Notes under the pieces: model-generated
Seen by the model: only the letters and a program-made list of their open reading frames with translations
Databases searched by the model: none
Told to the model about the DNA's origin: nothing
In this document: in pieces, positions 49,247-62,300 of the stretch
Position numbering within the stretch: the first letter of the stretch is position 1
Layout: every line of letters starts with the position of its first letter
Source: Nematostella vectensis
Taxonomy: Eukaryota; Cnidaria; Anthozoa; Actiniaria; Edwardsiidae
Length of the DNA stretch: 64,000 nt
Direction of reading: 5' to 3'
NCBI RefSeq assembly: GCF_932526225.1
Contig: NC_064042.1
Coordinates: 9,272,540 to 9,336,539, forward strand
Position numbers and translations under genes: made by a program

Positions 49247-50616
49247 TCGACAGAGATCTAAACACCCTTGTAGTATTGCTACATTAAAAAAGCAAAAAAA
49301 TAAATATAAGATAATGATAATAATAACAACAGCAACAATAAATTACAATGATTACATATATAATATATTGTTGCAAATACCCAATACATCCAGGGTAAAT
49401 TTTGACGCCTCGAAGGTAGTTTCTCCTTCATCATCTGCCAAGTGCATCGCATACTCCCCAACATCTTGAGGCTGGACATCTTTAATGGTAAGTGTAATGG
49501 GGTTGAACGTCGCTGTACTGATGCTGTACCGAGATTTAAAATCGGTGAAAACTACTGGAGTTGGAGGGGATCCGTCGGCCAATGCCCCAATCTTAACACC
49601 CTTGACAAAAATATCAGCAACACGAATAGATATCGTAGCCGGTGGTGTAATGTCCCAGTACCAGCTCACATTATAGTTCAACGTCCCTCGCAGCACTTTG
49701 GTGATGTCTTCGGGCTTGGAGGTAATACGTATTGCACCTACAAGGGCAAATTTATGACGCAAATTTAATTCCATAAACTTTTTGAGGTGATCATATGGCA
49801 AATGAATTGTTATACATCAAAAGAGACATTATAAAGACGTTATCGTAGTTGATGTCTGAAGAGTTATCTAGCTTTATTTGTAGCCATTATCTCTGATGAC
49901 GTACTTCAGTTAACACCAATATAGATAAGCATTACATGTCCAATTTATTTTTTGCTAAATAAGTAGTTCACGTTCTTAGTTCACGTACATGCAAGTGTGT
50001 TGATACTGAAGATGATCGCGAAAAACCACATCCATCTAAACCCGGACATCTTCGGTAGCCACCCGGAAGAAACATCCACACACAAAAGTTTGTAAATTCT
50101 CAGACTCATCGGGTTCGATTAAAAAGACATTCTTCCATGCATGATCAGTTTCTCTTATTGCTTGAAAAGACATCCCGTCGGGAATTAAAGTGAATTGTGC
50201 ATCAGCTTGAAACATATTCTTTGAATATACTATAAGTGTAAAATTTAGCTGTTTGATGGTAGGTAATCAGTTCAATGTGTTTATCTGGGGTTTTTGTATG
50301 AGTTATTACTCATAAATTTGTCGTTTGTAGCACGATCATAATACCATAATATTTATTTGTGTTCCCTAAATATGTGTACATTCATAGTTCTTGTTATAAG
50401 CCCAACATATTATCGGCTTCCCTCACTCTGTTCCTCTTAAAACCGACCCTCAAACACCTTCCCTCCCCCTCATAGATGACCATTAGCACCCAGCACCCGG
50501 GTTGTCATCTCAATCGAATGCTGGCATGTTTTGCCGAAATGAGATAAGCACCTTATTCCCAATAAGCCTCCCCTCCTCCAATTAAAAAATAAAATAAAGA
50601 CTTCAAGAATTAAATA

Positions 50617-50927
50617 AGGGTCCAGGACACTTATCATTACGGTAAGTTCATTTTTAGAATTTATAGTATAAAAAATTGTTTGTATAAACATCAACAGATC
50701 AAGTTTTCTAAATTATCACAACAGATTATGAAGTATTAGTAATACGTATTGGAAGTAATAATACGTATTGCAAGGGTTCAGGACACTTATCATTACGGTA
50801 AGTTCTTTTTTAGGATTTATAGTATAAAAAAATGGTTTGTAAAAACATCAACAGATCAAGTTTTCTAAATTATCACAACAGATTATGAAGTATTAGTAAT
50901 ACGTATTGGAAGTAATAATACGTATTG
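50617..50927. repeat. Direct duplication of about 155 bp
   Basis: Two adjacent copies share CAGGACACTTATCATTACGG, AACATCAACAGATCAAG and the TATTAGTAATACGTATTGG end. Copies B and C have only one. Confidence 0.8.
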
Positions 50928-51167
50928 CACCTACAAGGGCAGTATACCGCAAATTTAATTCCATAAGTTTCTAAGATGATCATGTAAGAAATGAATTGTT
51001 ATACATCAAAAGAGACATTATAGAGACGTTACTGTAGTTGAAGTCTGAACAGTTACTTGTCGCTATTTTCACTGATGACGCACTTCAGTTAACACTGTCG
51101 TAAGGCTACCACTAATAAAAATAGGCATTATATGCCCAATTTATTTCACGTTCTCACATTCACGTAC

Positions 51168-51228
51168 CTGCAAGTATGTCAATACTGAAGATGATCGCAA
51201 TAGACCACTGCCATATAAACCTGGACAT
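51168..51228 (-). pseudogene. Second signal-peptide exon upstream of copy D
   Basis: 61-nt homologue of 30899-30959; reads MSRFIWQWSIAIIFSIDI, with an intact GTACGTG donor in phase 1. Confidence 0.65.
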
Positions 51229-51290
51229 CTTCGATAGCCACCCGGAAACAAATATCCACACACAAAATTATGCAAACGACTCAAACGCTC

Positions 51291-52619
51291 CCGGGGGGGG
51301 GGGGGGGGGGGGGGGGGCTGGGGTACTCAGCCTATGTTTGGGTATAGGGGTGCCGCTGGGGGTTTTGAAACCTGACCCTGTTTAGGACAAATATTCTGAA
51401 AAACCATACCCTGTTTAGGACAACACCCTTGATTTTAGGAACCTAATTAGGACAACACCCTCAATTTTAGGGCATGACACACTTATTGATTCATAACTTT
51501 TTTATTTCAAGCATTAAATCCCAATTACTGAGTCTAGAAAAATGCTGTCTTTAATCGCAATATCGCAAAATCGCAGAACCAATCACCCGGTTAGCACGGC
51601 GGGATCAGCGGTTACGGGTTTTAGCAAGGCAACCAAATCGGGTCCCTGTTTAGGACAGACTTGCTTATAATTATGTACCCTGTTTAGGACAGAGCTGAGA
51701 GGCCTGAAATATTTACCCTGTTAGGACAGAGAGTTTCAGCAAAGCAACCAAATCAGTACCCTGTTTAGGACAGACTTGCTTATAATTATGTACCCTGTTC
51801 AGGACAGAGCTGAGAGGCCTGAAATATATACCCTTGTTAGAACAGAGAGTTTCAGCAAGGCAACCAAATCAGTACCCTGATTAGGACAGACTTGCTTATA
51901 ATTATGTACCCTGTTCAGGACAGAGCTGGGAGGCCTGAAATATATACCCTTGTTAGAACAGAGAGTTTCAGCAAGGCAACCAAATCAGTACCCTGTTTAG
52001 GACACACTTGCTTATAATTATGTACCCTGTTCAGGACAGAGCTGAGATGCCTGAAATATATACCCTTGTTAGAACAGAGAGTTTCAGCAAGGCAACCAAA
52101 TCGGTACCCTGTTTAGGACAGACTTGCTTATAATTATGTACCCTGTTCAGGACAGAGCTGAGATGCCTGAAATATATACCCTTGTTAGAACAGAGAGTTT
52201 CAGCAAGGCAACCAAATCAGTACCCTGTCTAGGACATACTTGCTTATAATTATGTACCCTGTTCAGGACAGAGCTGAGAGGCCTGAAATATATACCCTTG
52301 TTAGAACAGAGAGTTTCAGCAAGGCAACCAAATCAGTACCCTGTTTAGGACACACTTGCTTATAATTATGTACCCTGTTCAGGACAGAGCTGAGATGCCT
52401 GAAATATATACCCTTGTTAGAACAGAGAGTTTCAGCAAGGCAACCAAATCGGTACCCTGTTTAGGACAGACTTGCTTATAATTATGTACCCTGTTCAGGA
52501 CAGAGCTGAGATGCCTGAAATATATACCCTTGTTAGAACAGAGAGGTCAAGAATCATACCCTGTTCAGCAGCACTTCCTCGTATAGCCCATAAAAGGGAG
52601 TACCCCCCCCCGGGGGGGC
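51291..52619. mobile_element. Poly-G/poly-C-ended element, eight 116-bp units
   Basis: Same architecture as 31021-32478: CCCGGGG poly-G leading to GGGGTACTCAGCC, eight units of the 116-bp repeat, then GGGAGTACCCCC and CCGGGG. Confidence 0.85.
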
Positions 52620-53348
52620 TTAAACGGCACACTGGGTTCGATTAAAAAGGCATTCGTCCATGGTTAGTTTCTCTAAAGCGCTCTTATTGTCTCAATGCAC
52701 ATCCCGTCGGAATGTCAAGAAATTTAATTTGTGCATCACCCCGAAATATAAGATGAGGTATAGTAAGTACAAACCGTTATTAACACCTCGATCGTCCCGG
52801 CAAAATAAAATTCCGTGGAACGGTATGACAGATCAATATCTATAAACAAGCTTGCCAAGTTGCGCAGGAATCGGACGGTTTACCTTTAATTCAAATATTT
52901 AGAGTAAGTTGAGGTGAGATTTGATTCGAGATATCGGGGATTGAATGAAGTTATGTTTACAGTAGAGGTAGCGTGACATCAGTGAGCAAATAGAGCCATC
53001 TGTTTCTCCCAATCTGCTGCTCCCATAATCCGATACTCACACACCCACCTCTCACCCCTCCAACACCCTTTCCAAATTTTTGTGTCTATTTATAATCATT
53101 GTAAATTTTATTCTTTTACGTCCCACAATAGCCATTGACACAGTTTTGCGTACTTTATTTTTCAGTATTTGTAATATAAATCTTTTTAATATAAACTGTC
53201 AACAGATCAAGTCATTTTAAATTCTCACAACAGACTAATAAAAACGGGTATTTCTTGGAAGCACTAGTGCCGCGGTTAAGGATTTATTCATTCTATACAT
53301 GCATCACATTAACATTAATCTATACACTCGGATAAGCAAACGTCTCTA

Positions 53349-56300
53349 TCAATTATAATTTATTGTTGTTTTATTCGGGCCAATCTGCTCATAACACGAA
53401 TACGAGACGGCAGCTCTGTCCAACTCCTGGTACTCACTCCCACTTTTCAATGAACCCACTCCCCTCTCGTCCCTATCACCAGGCATGGTCGCTATGCGTG
53501 TCCCAATATTCAACGAGGCGTACTGCGCATTCTCGCTCTGTTGTTTTATTGTCTGCAGAGATTGGTATACTGTTGGTGGTAAACCTCGTTTTCTTATGTT
53601 CTCATAGCTTGCCTCGCCTTTGTGACAAGCGTTGTTAGTTGCCACTTTGCTCTTCGTGCCAACGATGGCATTATTTTGCTGATTGGCCAGAATGTCAGAT
53701 TCACGTGACGGAAACCCACCCATGGCTCCATATTGCGTGATATTGTCCCCTTGCGTTACGGTTGCACACTGCTCATTGGCCACAGAATGATGACCACGTG
53801 GTGTTGTGTCCTCCGAGGCGTGTTGCGTGAAATTTCCCCCTTGTGTGACGTCCTCGTAGTTTGGGATGTTGTCACGCATGACTTCCTGAGCTACCTGGTA
53901 TTCCATGGCTTTATCCTGTGCTTGGTAGTTAAACGAAGTCCCTTGCATTGGTATTTGCTATAACAAACAATCAAAATAAGAGAAATGTCCAACCAATATA
54001 AGAATTGAGCACAAGGTTACCTCAGGTGAGAAGCCTGTGTTATCAGCATGTTCGAGAGTTCTGCAAAACAAAAACATTACCGTCAGCCGCCAGTCATAGT
54101 TGTCTGTTGAGTAGTTTTCAATATCACTGAAATAATCCATATGTTTACCTGTCTCTTTTTGACTTTTTTCCTAAGAGTAGAAATAAAAAAAACAAAAAGT
54201 CAAAACTGATCCTTTATTCCGATAAGCTTTCATCTACAGGCGCGTAGCTAAAATGTGTAGTTCCATGAAATATCCATACCCTCCCTATTGAGGGTGTCGG
54301 AGGTATGACCCCCACACCTCTGGAATTCCCAACCCCCGGGAAAAATATAAATACAGTAAATGTTAAGGAAAAAGGGCATTTGACCCCCCCCCCCCCCCTC
54401 CTCACCTGGGAATTCCTGGGCGTTTGAACACCCCACCCCCCTGGAATTTCCAATCCCCTTAATGGGGGGGGGGGGGGGTATGGATATTTTCTGGAACTAA
54501 ACAATACCGCCAAAAAGTGGGTTATCATCTCATATTGAAGGCTCGTCAAATATTCAACATTTTCCATATGATACTACTGCTACTGCGATGAACCCTCTTC
54601 CCACTTCGGCCTATAAAATTATTTCAATGCTCGCGGATTTTTTAATTAACCCAATTTTCGACTGTAGAACACGGAGTCTCGATAGTTCGCATGATTGTTA
54701 AAGAGTATGTGTGCCTTATATTACCAAACTCACCTGCTCGTTTTAGCCACATGACGTAGGCTATCAGCCCAATGATGACCAAGACCAAGATGGCGACCAC
54801 CACAGCGAGACCAACAATGGCCGAGTCCTGGCCCTCAATCTTGACGGCTGAAAACAAAGAAAAGTCTTTATTGTTACCACGACAGCCAGAACAATGACAT
54901 CATGATATTAATTATTACTCTGTAGCAGATCTATGGAGCGGGTTCAGGGCCTTCACCCCCCCCCCCCCCCTCCCCCTCCCTCTTGGGCCGCCAAGTGACT
55001 TGTGTCACAGTTATTACGAAAATTTAGGGTTACCTCCCCAAACCAGCCAACCAGCCAACCACCACCCCAATCTTGCCAAAAAGCCAGATCCGCCCCTTGG
55101 CCCTGTTACCATCTATCTCATCATTTCATCATCTCCACCCTTTTCCTCAACCATCGTCATTAATTACATCGGCACAATCAAGATCATCATTATCACTCTC
55201 GTCATCGCCATAACGTATTTAGCACACGTACCTGTGGGTGGTACTGAGGATCACGTGACTAGCACACGTACCTGTGGGGGTGGTACTGATGGTCACGTGA
55301 CTAGCACACATACCTGTGGTGGTTGTACTGAGCATCACGTGACTAGCTTACGTACTGTGAGGGTGGTACTGATGGTCACATGACTAGCACACATACCAGT
55401 GGGGGTTGCACTGAGGATCACGTGACTAGCACACGTACTGTGGGGGTGGTCCTGATGATTAGCACACGTACCTGTGGGGGTGGTCCTGATGTACACCGTG
55501 TCACGCCTCGTGTCTCCCCGCACCGACACGGTGACCTCCACCTCGTACAGAGTGTCAGGCTCAAGATCATCCAACACGCACGACAGCGAGGCTGAACTAC
55601 TAGAGCCTGACGACGTCACCCAGTCACGTGACCTCCCAGCTAGGACCCTAGCACGCATCGTGCACTGGCCTTCACTAGATGGGTTCAACCACGTGACTGT
55701 TATGCCGTCTTGCGTAGGTATGACGTCATCTATTGTGGGAAACGGGTCAGGTACCGCTGAAAAAAGCGCAGAACTGACACTTCATAACTGGGCAAAATCC
55801 CATTTTTAATGGAAGTAATAACATTATATTTCTACTCACATTGCAGCGGTTGAATGCTACCAGGGTCAATGTTGAAGTTGTATTTTGTGGCATGTTCGAG
55901 TAACTGTTGCTTAAATAATGCAGGTGGATCTAACACATCACCCATCAGAGTGTACATCACATCGACTACGACACTTCCAGACCTGCACCATAATAGGCAG
56001 TTAGCGATAGCCTATTTAGAATGGGACTAAAACACCCTAAATGCTTCCACACAATTCATTGTTCATAGACTTGATTTAAAATTTAAACGTTACCTGAATG
56101 TGATATTGAAGTCGCGCAGGCAAGAATCCAGTGTGTCGACAACCTGTGGCCCAACGTCAAAAGATAATTAATCTCCCCCTTATTCATATCTTGTACTGAT
56201 TTAAATAAAGCTCACCAATTGGTTTATATTCCGCCAATCTGCGGAGCTCACGTTGTGTCTACCATCCACAATCATAATCTCTCTGTTTAGTATCTTGAAA

Positions 56301-59300
56301 GACATGACGGTCTTCGTGACTTTACCTGTAAAGTATCAATTTCAACAAACGCTAGCAAACATATAGTATCAAAGAGTAGGCACGTACACAAGGGTGTGTA
56401 CAGGGTTCTTGCACCCTCCCCCTTTAAAGGATCTTCAAATACTATCCTTTTCCCATATGACACTTATGACTGTGTACCCTCCCCCTTTAAAGGATCTTCA
56501 AATACTATCCTTTTCCCATATGACACCTATGACTGTGCACCCTCCCCCTTTAAAGGGTCTTCAAATACTATCCTTTTCCCATATGACACCTATGACTGTG
56601 CACCCCCCCCTTTAAAGGATCTTCAAATACTATCCTTTTCCCATATGACACCTATGACTGTGTACCCCCCCCCCTTTAAAGGATCTTCAAATACTATCCT
56701 TTTCCCATATGACACCTATGACTGCACACCCTCCCCCTTTAAAGGATCTTCAAATACTATCCTTTTCCCATATGACACCTATGACTGTGCACCCTCCCAC
56801 TTTAAAGGATCTTCAAATACTATCCTTTTCCCATATGACACCTATGACTGTGCACCCTCCCCCTTTAAAGGATCTTCAAATACTATCCTTTTCCCATATG
56901 ACACCTATGACTGCGCACCCTCCCCCTTTAAAGGATCTTCAAATACTATCCTTTTCCCATATGACACCTATGACTGTGTACCCTACCCCTTTAAAGGATC
57001 TTCAAATACTATCCTTTTCCCATATGACACCTATGACTGTGCACCCACCCCCTTTAAAGGATCTTCAAATACTATCCTTTTTCAATATGACACCTATGAC
57101 TGCGCACCCTACCCCTTTAAAGGATCTTCAAATACTATCCTTTTCCCATATGACACCTATGACTGTGTACCCTCCCCCTTTAAAGGATCTTCAAATACTA
57201 TCCTTTTCCCATATGACACATATGACTGCGCACCCTCCCCCTTTAAAGGATCTTCAAATACTATCCTTTTCCCATATGACACCTATGACTGTGTACCCTC
57301 CCACTTTAAAGGATCTTCAAATACTATCCTTTTCCCATATGACACCTATGACTGTGCACCCTCCCCCTTTAAAGGATCTTCAAATACGATCCTTTTCCCA
57401 TATGACACCTATGACTGCGCACCCACCCCCTTTAAAGGATCTTCAAATACTATCCTTTTCCCATATGACACCTATGACTGTGCACCCTCCCCCTTTAAAG
57501 GATCTTCAAATACTATCCTTTTCCCATATGACACCTATGACTGCGCACCCTACCCCTTTAAAGGATCTTAAAATACTATCCTTTTCCCATATGACACCTA
57601 TGACTGTGCACCCTACCCCTTTAAAGGATCTCCAAATACTATCCTTTTCCCATATGACACCTATGACTGTGTACCCTACCCCTTTAAAGGATCTTCAAAT
57701 ACTATCCTTTTCCCATATGACACATATGACTGCGCACCCTCCCCCTTTAAAGGATCTTCAAATACTATCCTTTTCCCATATGACACCTATGACTGTGTAC
57801 CCTCCCACTTTAAAGGATCTTCAAATACCATCCTTTTCCCATATGACACCTATGACTGTGCACCCTCCCCCTTTAAAGGATCTTCAAATACTATCCTTTT
57901 CCCATATGACACCTATGACTGTGTACCCTCCCCCTTTAAAGGATCTTCAAATACTATCCTTTTCCCATATGACACCTATGACTGCGCACCCTCCCCCTTT
58001 AAAGGATCTTCAAATACTATCCTTTTCCCATATGACACCTATGACTGCGCACCCTCCCCCTTTAAAGGATCTTCAAATACTATCCTTTTCCCATATGACA
58101 CCTATGACTGTGCACCCTCCCACTTTAAAGGATCTTCAAATACTATCCTTTTCCCATATGACACCTATGACTGTGCACCCTCCCCCTTTAAAGGATCTTC
58201 AAATACTATCCTTTTCCCATATGACACCTATGACTGCGCGCCCTCCCCCTTTAAAGGATCTTCAAATACTATCCTTTTCCCATATGACACCTATGACTGT
58301 GCACCCTCCCCCTTTAAAGGATCTTCAAATACTATCCTTTTCCCATATGACACCTATGACTGTGCACCCTCCCCCTTTAAAGGATCTTCAAATACTATCC
58401 TTTTCCCATATGACACCTATGACTGTGTACCCTCCCCCTTTAAAGGATCTTCAAATACTATATTTTTCCCATATGACACCTATGACTGTGCGCCCTACCC
58501 CTTTAAAGGATCCTCAAATACTATCCTTTTTCCATATGACACCTATGACTGTGCACCCTCCCCCTTTAAAGGATCTTCAAATACTATCCTTTTCCCATAT
58601 GACACCTATGACTGTGCACCCTCCCCCTTTAAAGGATCCTCAAATACTATCCTTTTCCCATATGACACCTATGACTGCGCACCCTCCCCCTTTAAAGGAT
58701 CTTCAAATACTATCCTTTTCCCATATGACACCTATGACTGTGCACCCTCCCCCTTTAAAGGATCTTCAAATACTATCCTTTTCCCATATGACACCTATGA
58801 CTGCGCACCCTCCCCCTTTAAAGGATCTTCAAATACTATCCTTTTCCCATATGACACCTATGACTGTGTACCCTCCCCCTTTAAATGATCTTCAAATACT
58901 ATCCTTTTCCCATATGACACCTATGACTGTGTACCCTCCCCCTTTAAAGGATCTTCAAATACTCTCCTTTTCCCATATGACACCTATGACTGTGCACCCT
59001 CCCCCTTTAAAGGATCTTCAAATACTATCCTTTTCCCATATGACACCTATGACTGTGCACCCTCCCCCTTTAAAGGATCTTCAAATACTCTCCTTTTCCC
59101 ATATGACACCTATGACTGTGTACCCTCCCCCTTTAAAGGATCTTCAAATACTATATTTTTCCCATATGACACCTATGACTGTGCGCCCTACCCCTTTAAA
59201 GGATCCTCAAATACTATCCTTTTTCCATATGACACCTATGACTGCGCACCCTCCCCCTTTAAAGGATCTTCAAATACTATCCTTTTCCCATATGACACCT

Positions 59301-62300
59301 ATGACTGCGCACCCTCCCCCTTTAAAGGATCTTCAAATACTATCCTTTTCCCATATGACACCTATGACTGTGCACCCTCCCCCTTTAAAGGATCTTCAAA
59401 TACTATCCTTTTCCCATATGACACCCATGACTGCGCACCCTCCCCCTTTAAAGGATCTTCAAATACTATTCTTTTCACATATGACACCTATGACTGTGTA
59501 CCCTCCCCTTTTAAAAGATCTTCAAATACTATCCTTTTCTCATATGACACCTATGACTGTGTACCCTTCCCCTTTAAAGGATCTTCAAATACTATCCTTT
59601 TCCCATATGACACCTATGACTGTGTACCCTCCCCCTTTAAAGGATCTTCAAATACTATCCTTTTCCCATATGACACCTATGACTGTGTACCCTTCCCCTT
59701 TAAAGGATCTTCAAATACTATCCTTTTCCCATATGACACCTATGACTGTGTACCCTCCCCATTTAAAGGATCTTCAAATACTATCCTTTTCCCATATGAC
59801 ACCCATGACTGTGCACCCTTCCCCTTTAAAGGATCTTCAAATACTATCTTTTTCCCACATGACACCTATGACTGCGCACCCTCCCCCTTTAAATGATCCT
59901 CAAATACTATCCTTTTTCCATATGACACCTATGACTGTGCACCCTCCCCCTTTAAAGGATCTTCAAATACTATCCTTTTCCCATATGACACCTATGACTG
60001 TGTACCCTCCCCCTTTAAAGAATCTTCAAATACTATCCTTTTGCCATATGACACCTATGACTTCGCACCCTACCCCTTTAAAGGATCTTCAAATACTATC
60101 CTTTTCCCATATGACACCTATGACTGTGTACCCTCCTCAGACAATCCTGGGTAGCGCTTGAAAAGAATACCATTTAATCCAGGTGTCCAAAGAAGAGGGG
60201 GAGGGGGGTGTTCCGGACCTCACCCTGCCCATGTGACGAGATGAGTTCGACTCCGGTTGACCCCTTCGTTCGTTGGTAGTTAAGACGAAGGTTTTAAATT
60301 TTATGTGTGCGTTTGTGGCATTGAAAGTCTCTAGAGGGATTAGTGCCCTATTACCAGTGTTAAGGATGCCGATTTGAGCTTGATTGTCCCGCGGTCATTA
60401 AATGAATTACTCTCGATCCCACCCTGCGTTTGTCTCTAGAAACACCCCTGCATTTGTGCCATTTAAAACGTTCTAAGCTTCCCATACTCTTAATTAATCA
60501 GTTCGTCTGCTCAAAGAGCATGTTGTTTTGCCTGAAGGCTAATGACATATAATTATATACTAACCCAAGTAAAAGATGACCTTCTCTTGGGGATAATCGT
60601 CGACCCAGCATGTGACGTTTTCTCCGTGTTTAACACCGATCGCGTATGTGGCATTCTTGCGTCCCTGTTGACTGTTTGGAAAGCTGACGATCGAGGCTCT
60701 ACCGGTGCTGCACGTAACATCCGGGCTTTCATCAAGGTCTGTTTCCATGGTGATGTTGACACTTGAAGTCCCCTTTTTAGGGCATAATTGAAGAGGCTTG
60801 ATAAACCTTATATCTGAGGAAAAATGAGAACGTGGGAAGTTTTTATGCATAGCTCTTTCTGGTATTCAATATCCTGGATATACCAGCAGTGTCTCGAAGA
60901 TTCTGTTATGTTGCGCGCCCTTTTTTTTGCCGTTTAGTCAGACGCAGTTGTAGAAACTTTAAGGTTGTCCGTACTTTACAATGATCCTTGAAATGTAAAC
61001 TAATCACGCTATTTTATTAAGAAAGTTGCGACATCTTCAAAACCGCAACTAGCCGCGACAGAAGATGGCCTTGTAAATCCGTAAATGAGTTCTAACAGTG
61101 GTCTTGCGCTAAGAGATCACTGCTTAGGTGCGCGCTCAGGCTTTTAGCGTCAAAATAACAGCAACAAAAAGCAACTTATTCAGGGCTAACGTAAAAAGCC
61201 AGAGTTATTTTCAGAAAGGGTTTACTTTTATTTACAGATTTTATTTTTTCGTCGTTTTCTGGTGTGACGGGCATTTCTGTGATAATTTTGTTTTGAATTT
61301 GCCACCCAGAAAGGTCACGTGATCTCTTAGCGCAAATCTCCTATTGTTTTGAAGTGAATGGTGGTCTAATCAGAAATCCACACACATGTGCTTACATTTG
61401 AAAGTGACATTGATCCAGTCTGAGGTAGACGTGTTCTTGCAGACAGCTTCATTAGTCGCAATACATCTGTAGCTGCCTGCGTCGTTTTTCTTTGACAGAA
61501 CAAGCATCGGCCCACTGTGATACCATCCTTCAAAGCCTAGTTTGTACCAAGTCGCGTTTGGAACTGGTGAGCCAGTGACGTTACACATTAACTTGGCTGG
61601 ATGGCCCTCCATAATCGTAACCTCGCTTGAGGAAAACTCGGCAACCAACGGAGGCACTGTGCAATGCAAATTTATAGAAAATAGCGAGTATGGTAAGCCA
61701 CAATTATACCACTACATATGTTCACGATTATATATAACACATACCGTAAATGATATAATAAACGCCCCCTATCTAAAGAACGCCTCCTGTCTAATGAACG
61801 CCCCCCTAAACTCACATAAGTTTGCAATGATCGCCCCTCTCTAATAAACGCCCCACTCTATTTACCGCCCCCTCCCCACCTTCCATCCCAGATTAAAAAC
61901 AAATTACATAGGAATTTCAGTTATATAAATTTAATTAGCCTGGGTTTGACTTCTACTGAGTGAGAATCGCTTAATGTCAAGTATAGCCCACTACGGAGTC
62001 TATAATTCAACGTGAATCTGATTGAGACTAGAAGCCCACTGCACTTGGGTTTGTTATATTGTTATAGTTTGTAAAAAAACGCTCCTCTCTAATAAACGCC
62101 TCCTATCTATTAAGCCCCCTCCCCCCCACCCTCGGACCATCGAAGTTTAATTAACGCCCCTGGCGTTCGCTAGATCATTAACGGTATGTTCGGTACGAAA
62201 TTAAACTTCTCCTTTCATCATACCTGATGCGAAAATGCTGATATCTGCTTCCTCCCCCTTTCCCGCGGTATTGCTAGGAATGCAAGTTAAGTTATTCCAG

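Larger units (their letters stand above)
41949..50049 (-). pseudogene. Receptor copy D: full domain set, disabled
   Basis: Exons in transcript order: 49989-50049, 49381-49737, 48085-48333, 47097-47612, 46701-46958, 45873-46133, 45187-45435 (X), 44695-44804, 44578-44622, 44324-44466 (SEA), 44067-44316 (FN3 remnant), 43340-43453, 42755-42776, 42627-42732, 41949-42563. Lesions: an in-frame TAG (46114-46116) in Ig6 replaces the Lys/Glu codon of LVAKF/LVAEF. The second SEA exon is 45 nt instead of 50, a frameshift just before the GSVVV exon. A deletion at about 44316 removes the FN3 acceptor and first third of the domain. The tail is complete with SYENI, VYQSL, QYASL, SEYQEL and SCYEQI. A truncated secreted Ig1-5 product remains possible if transcribed. 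Confidence 0.85.
50050..53348. other. Spacer between copies D and E
   Basis: Holds the upstream region of copy D, a tandem duplication of about 155 bp (50617-50771 and 50772-50927), a relic signal-peptide exon (51168-51228), the 116-bp repeat element (51291-52619), and a stretch at about 52780-53240 that does not match the other spacers. No other gene seen. Confidence 0.6.

Noticed and set aside
56396-60161. Plus-strand reading frames of 391 and 1150 codons
   Set aside because: Same reason as for the copy B array; single-base gains between units move the open frame without any coding constraint.
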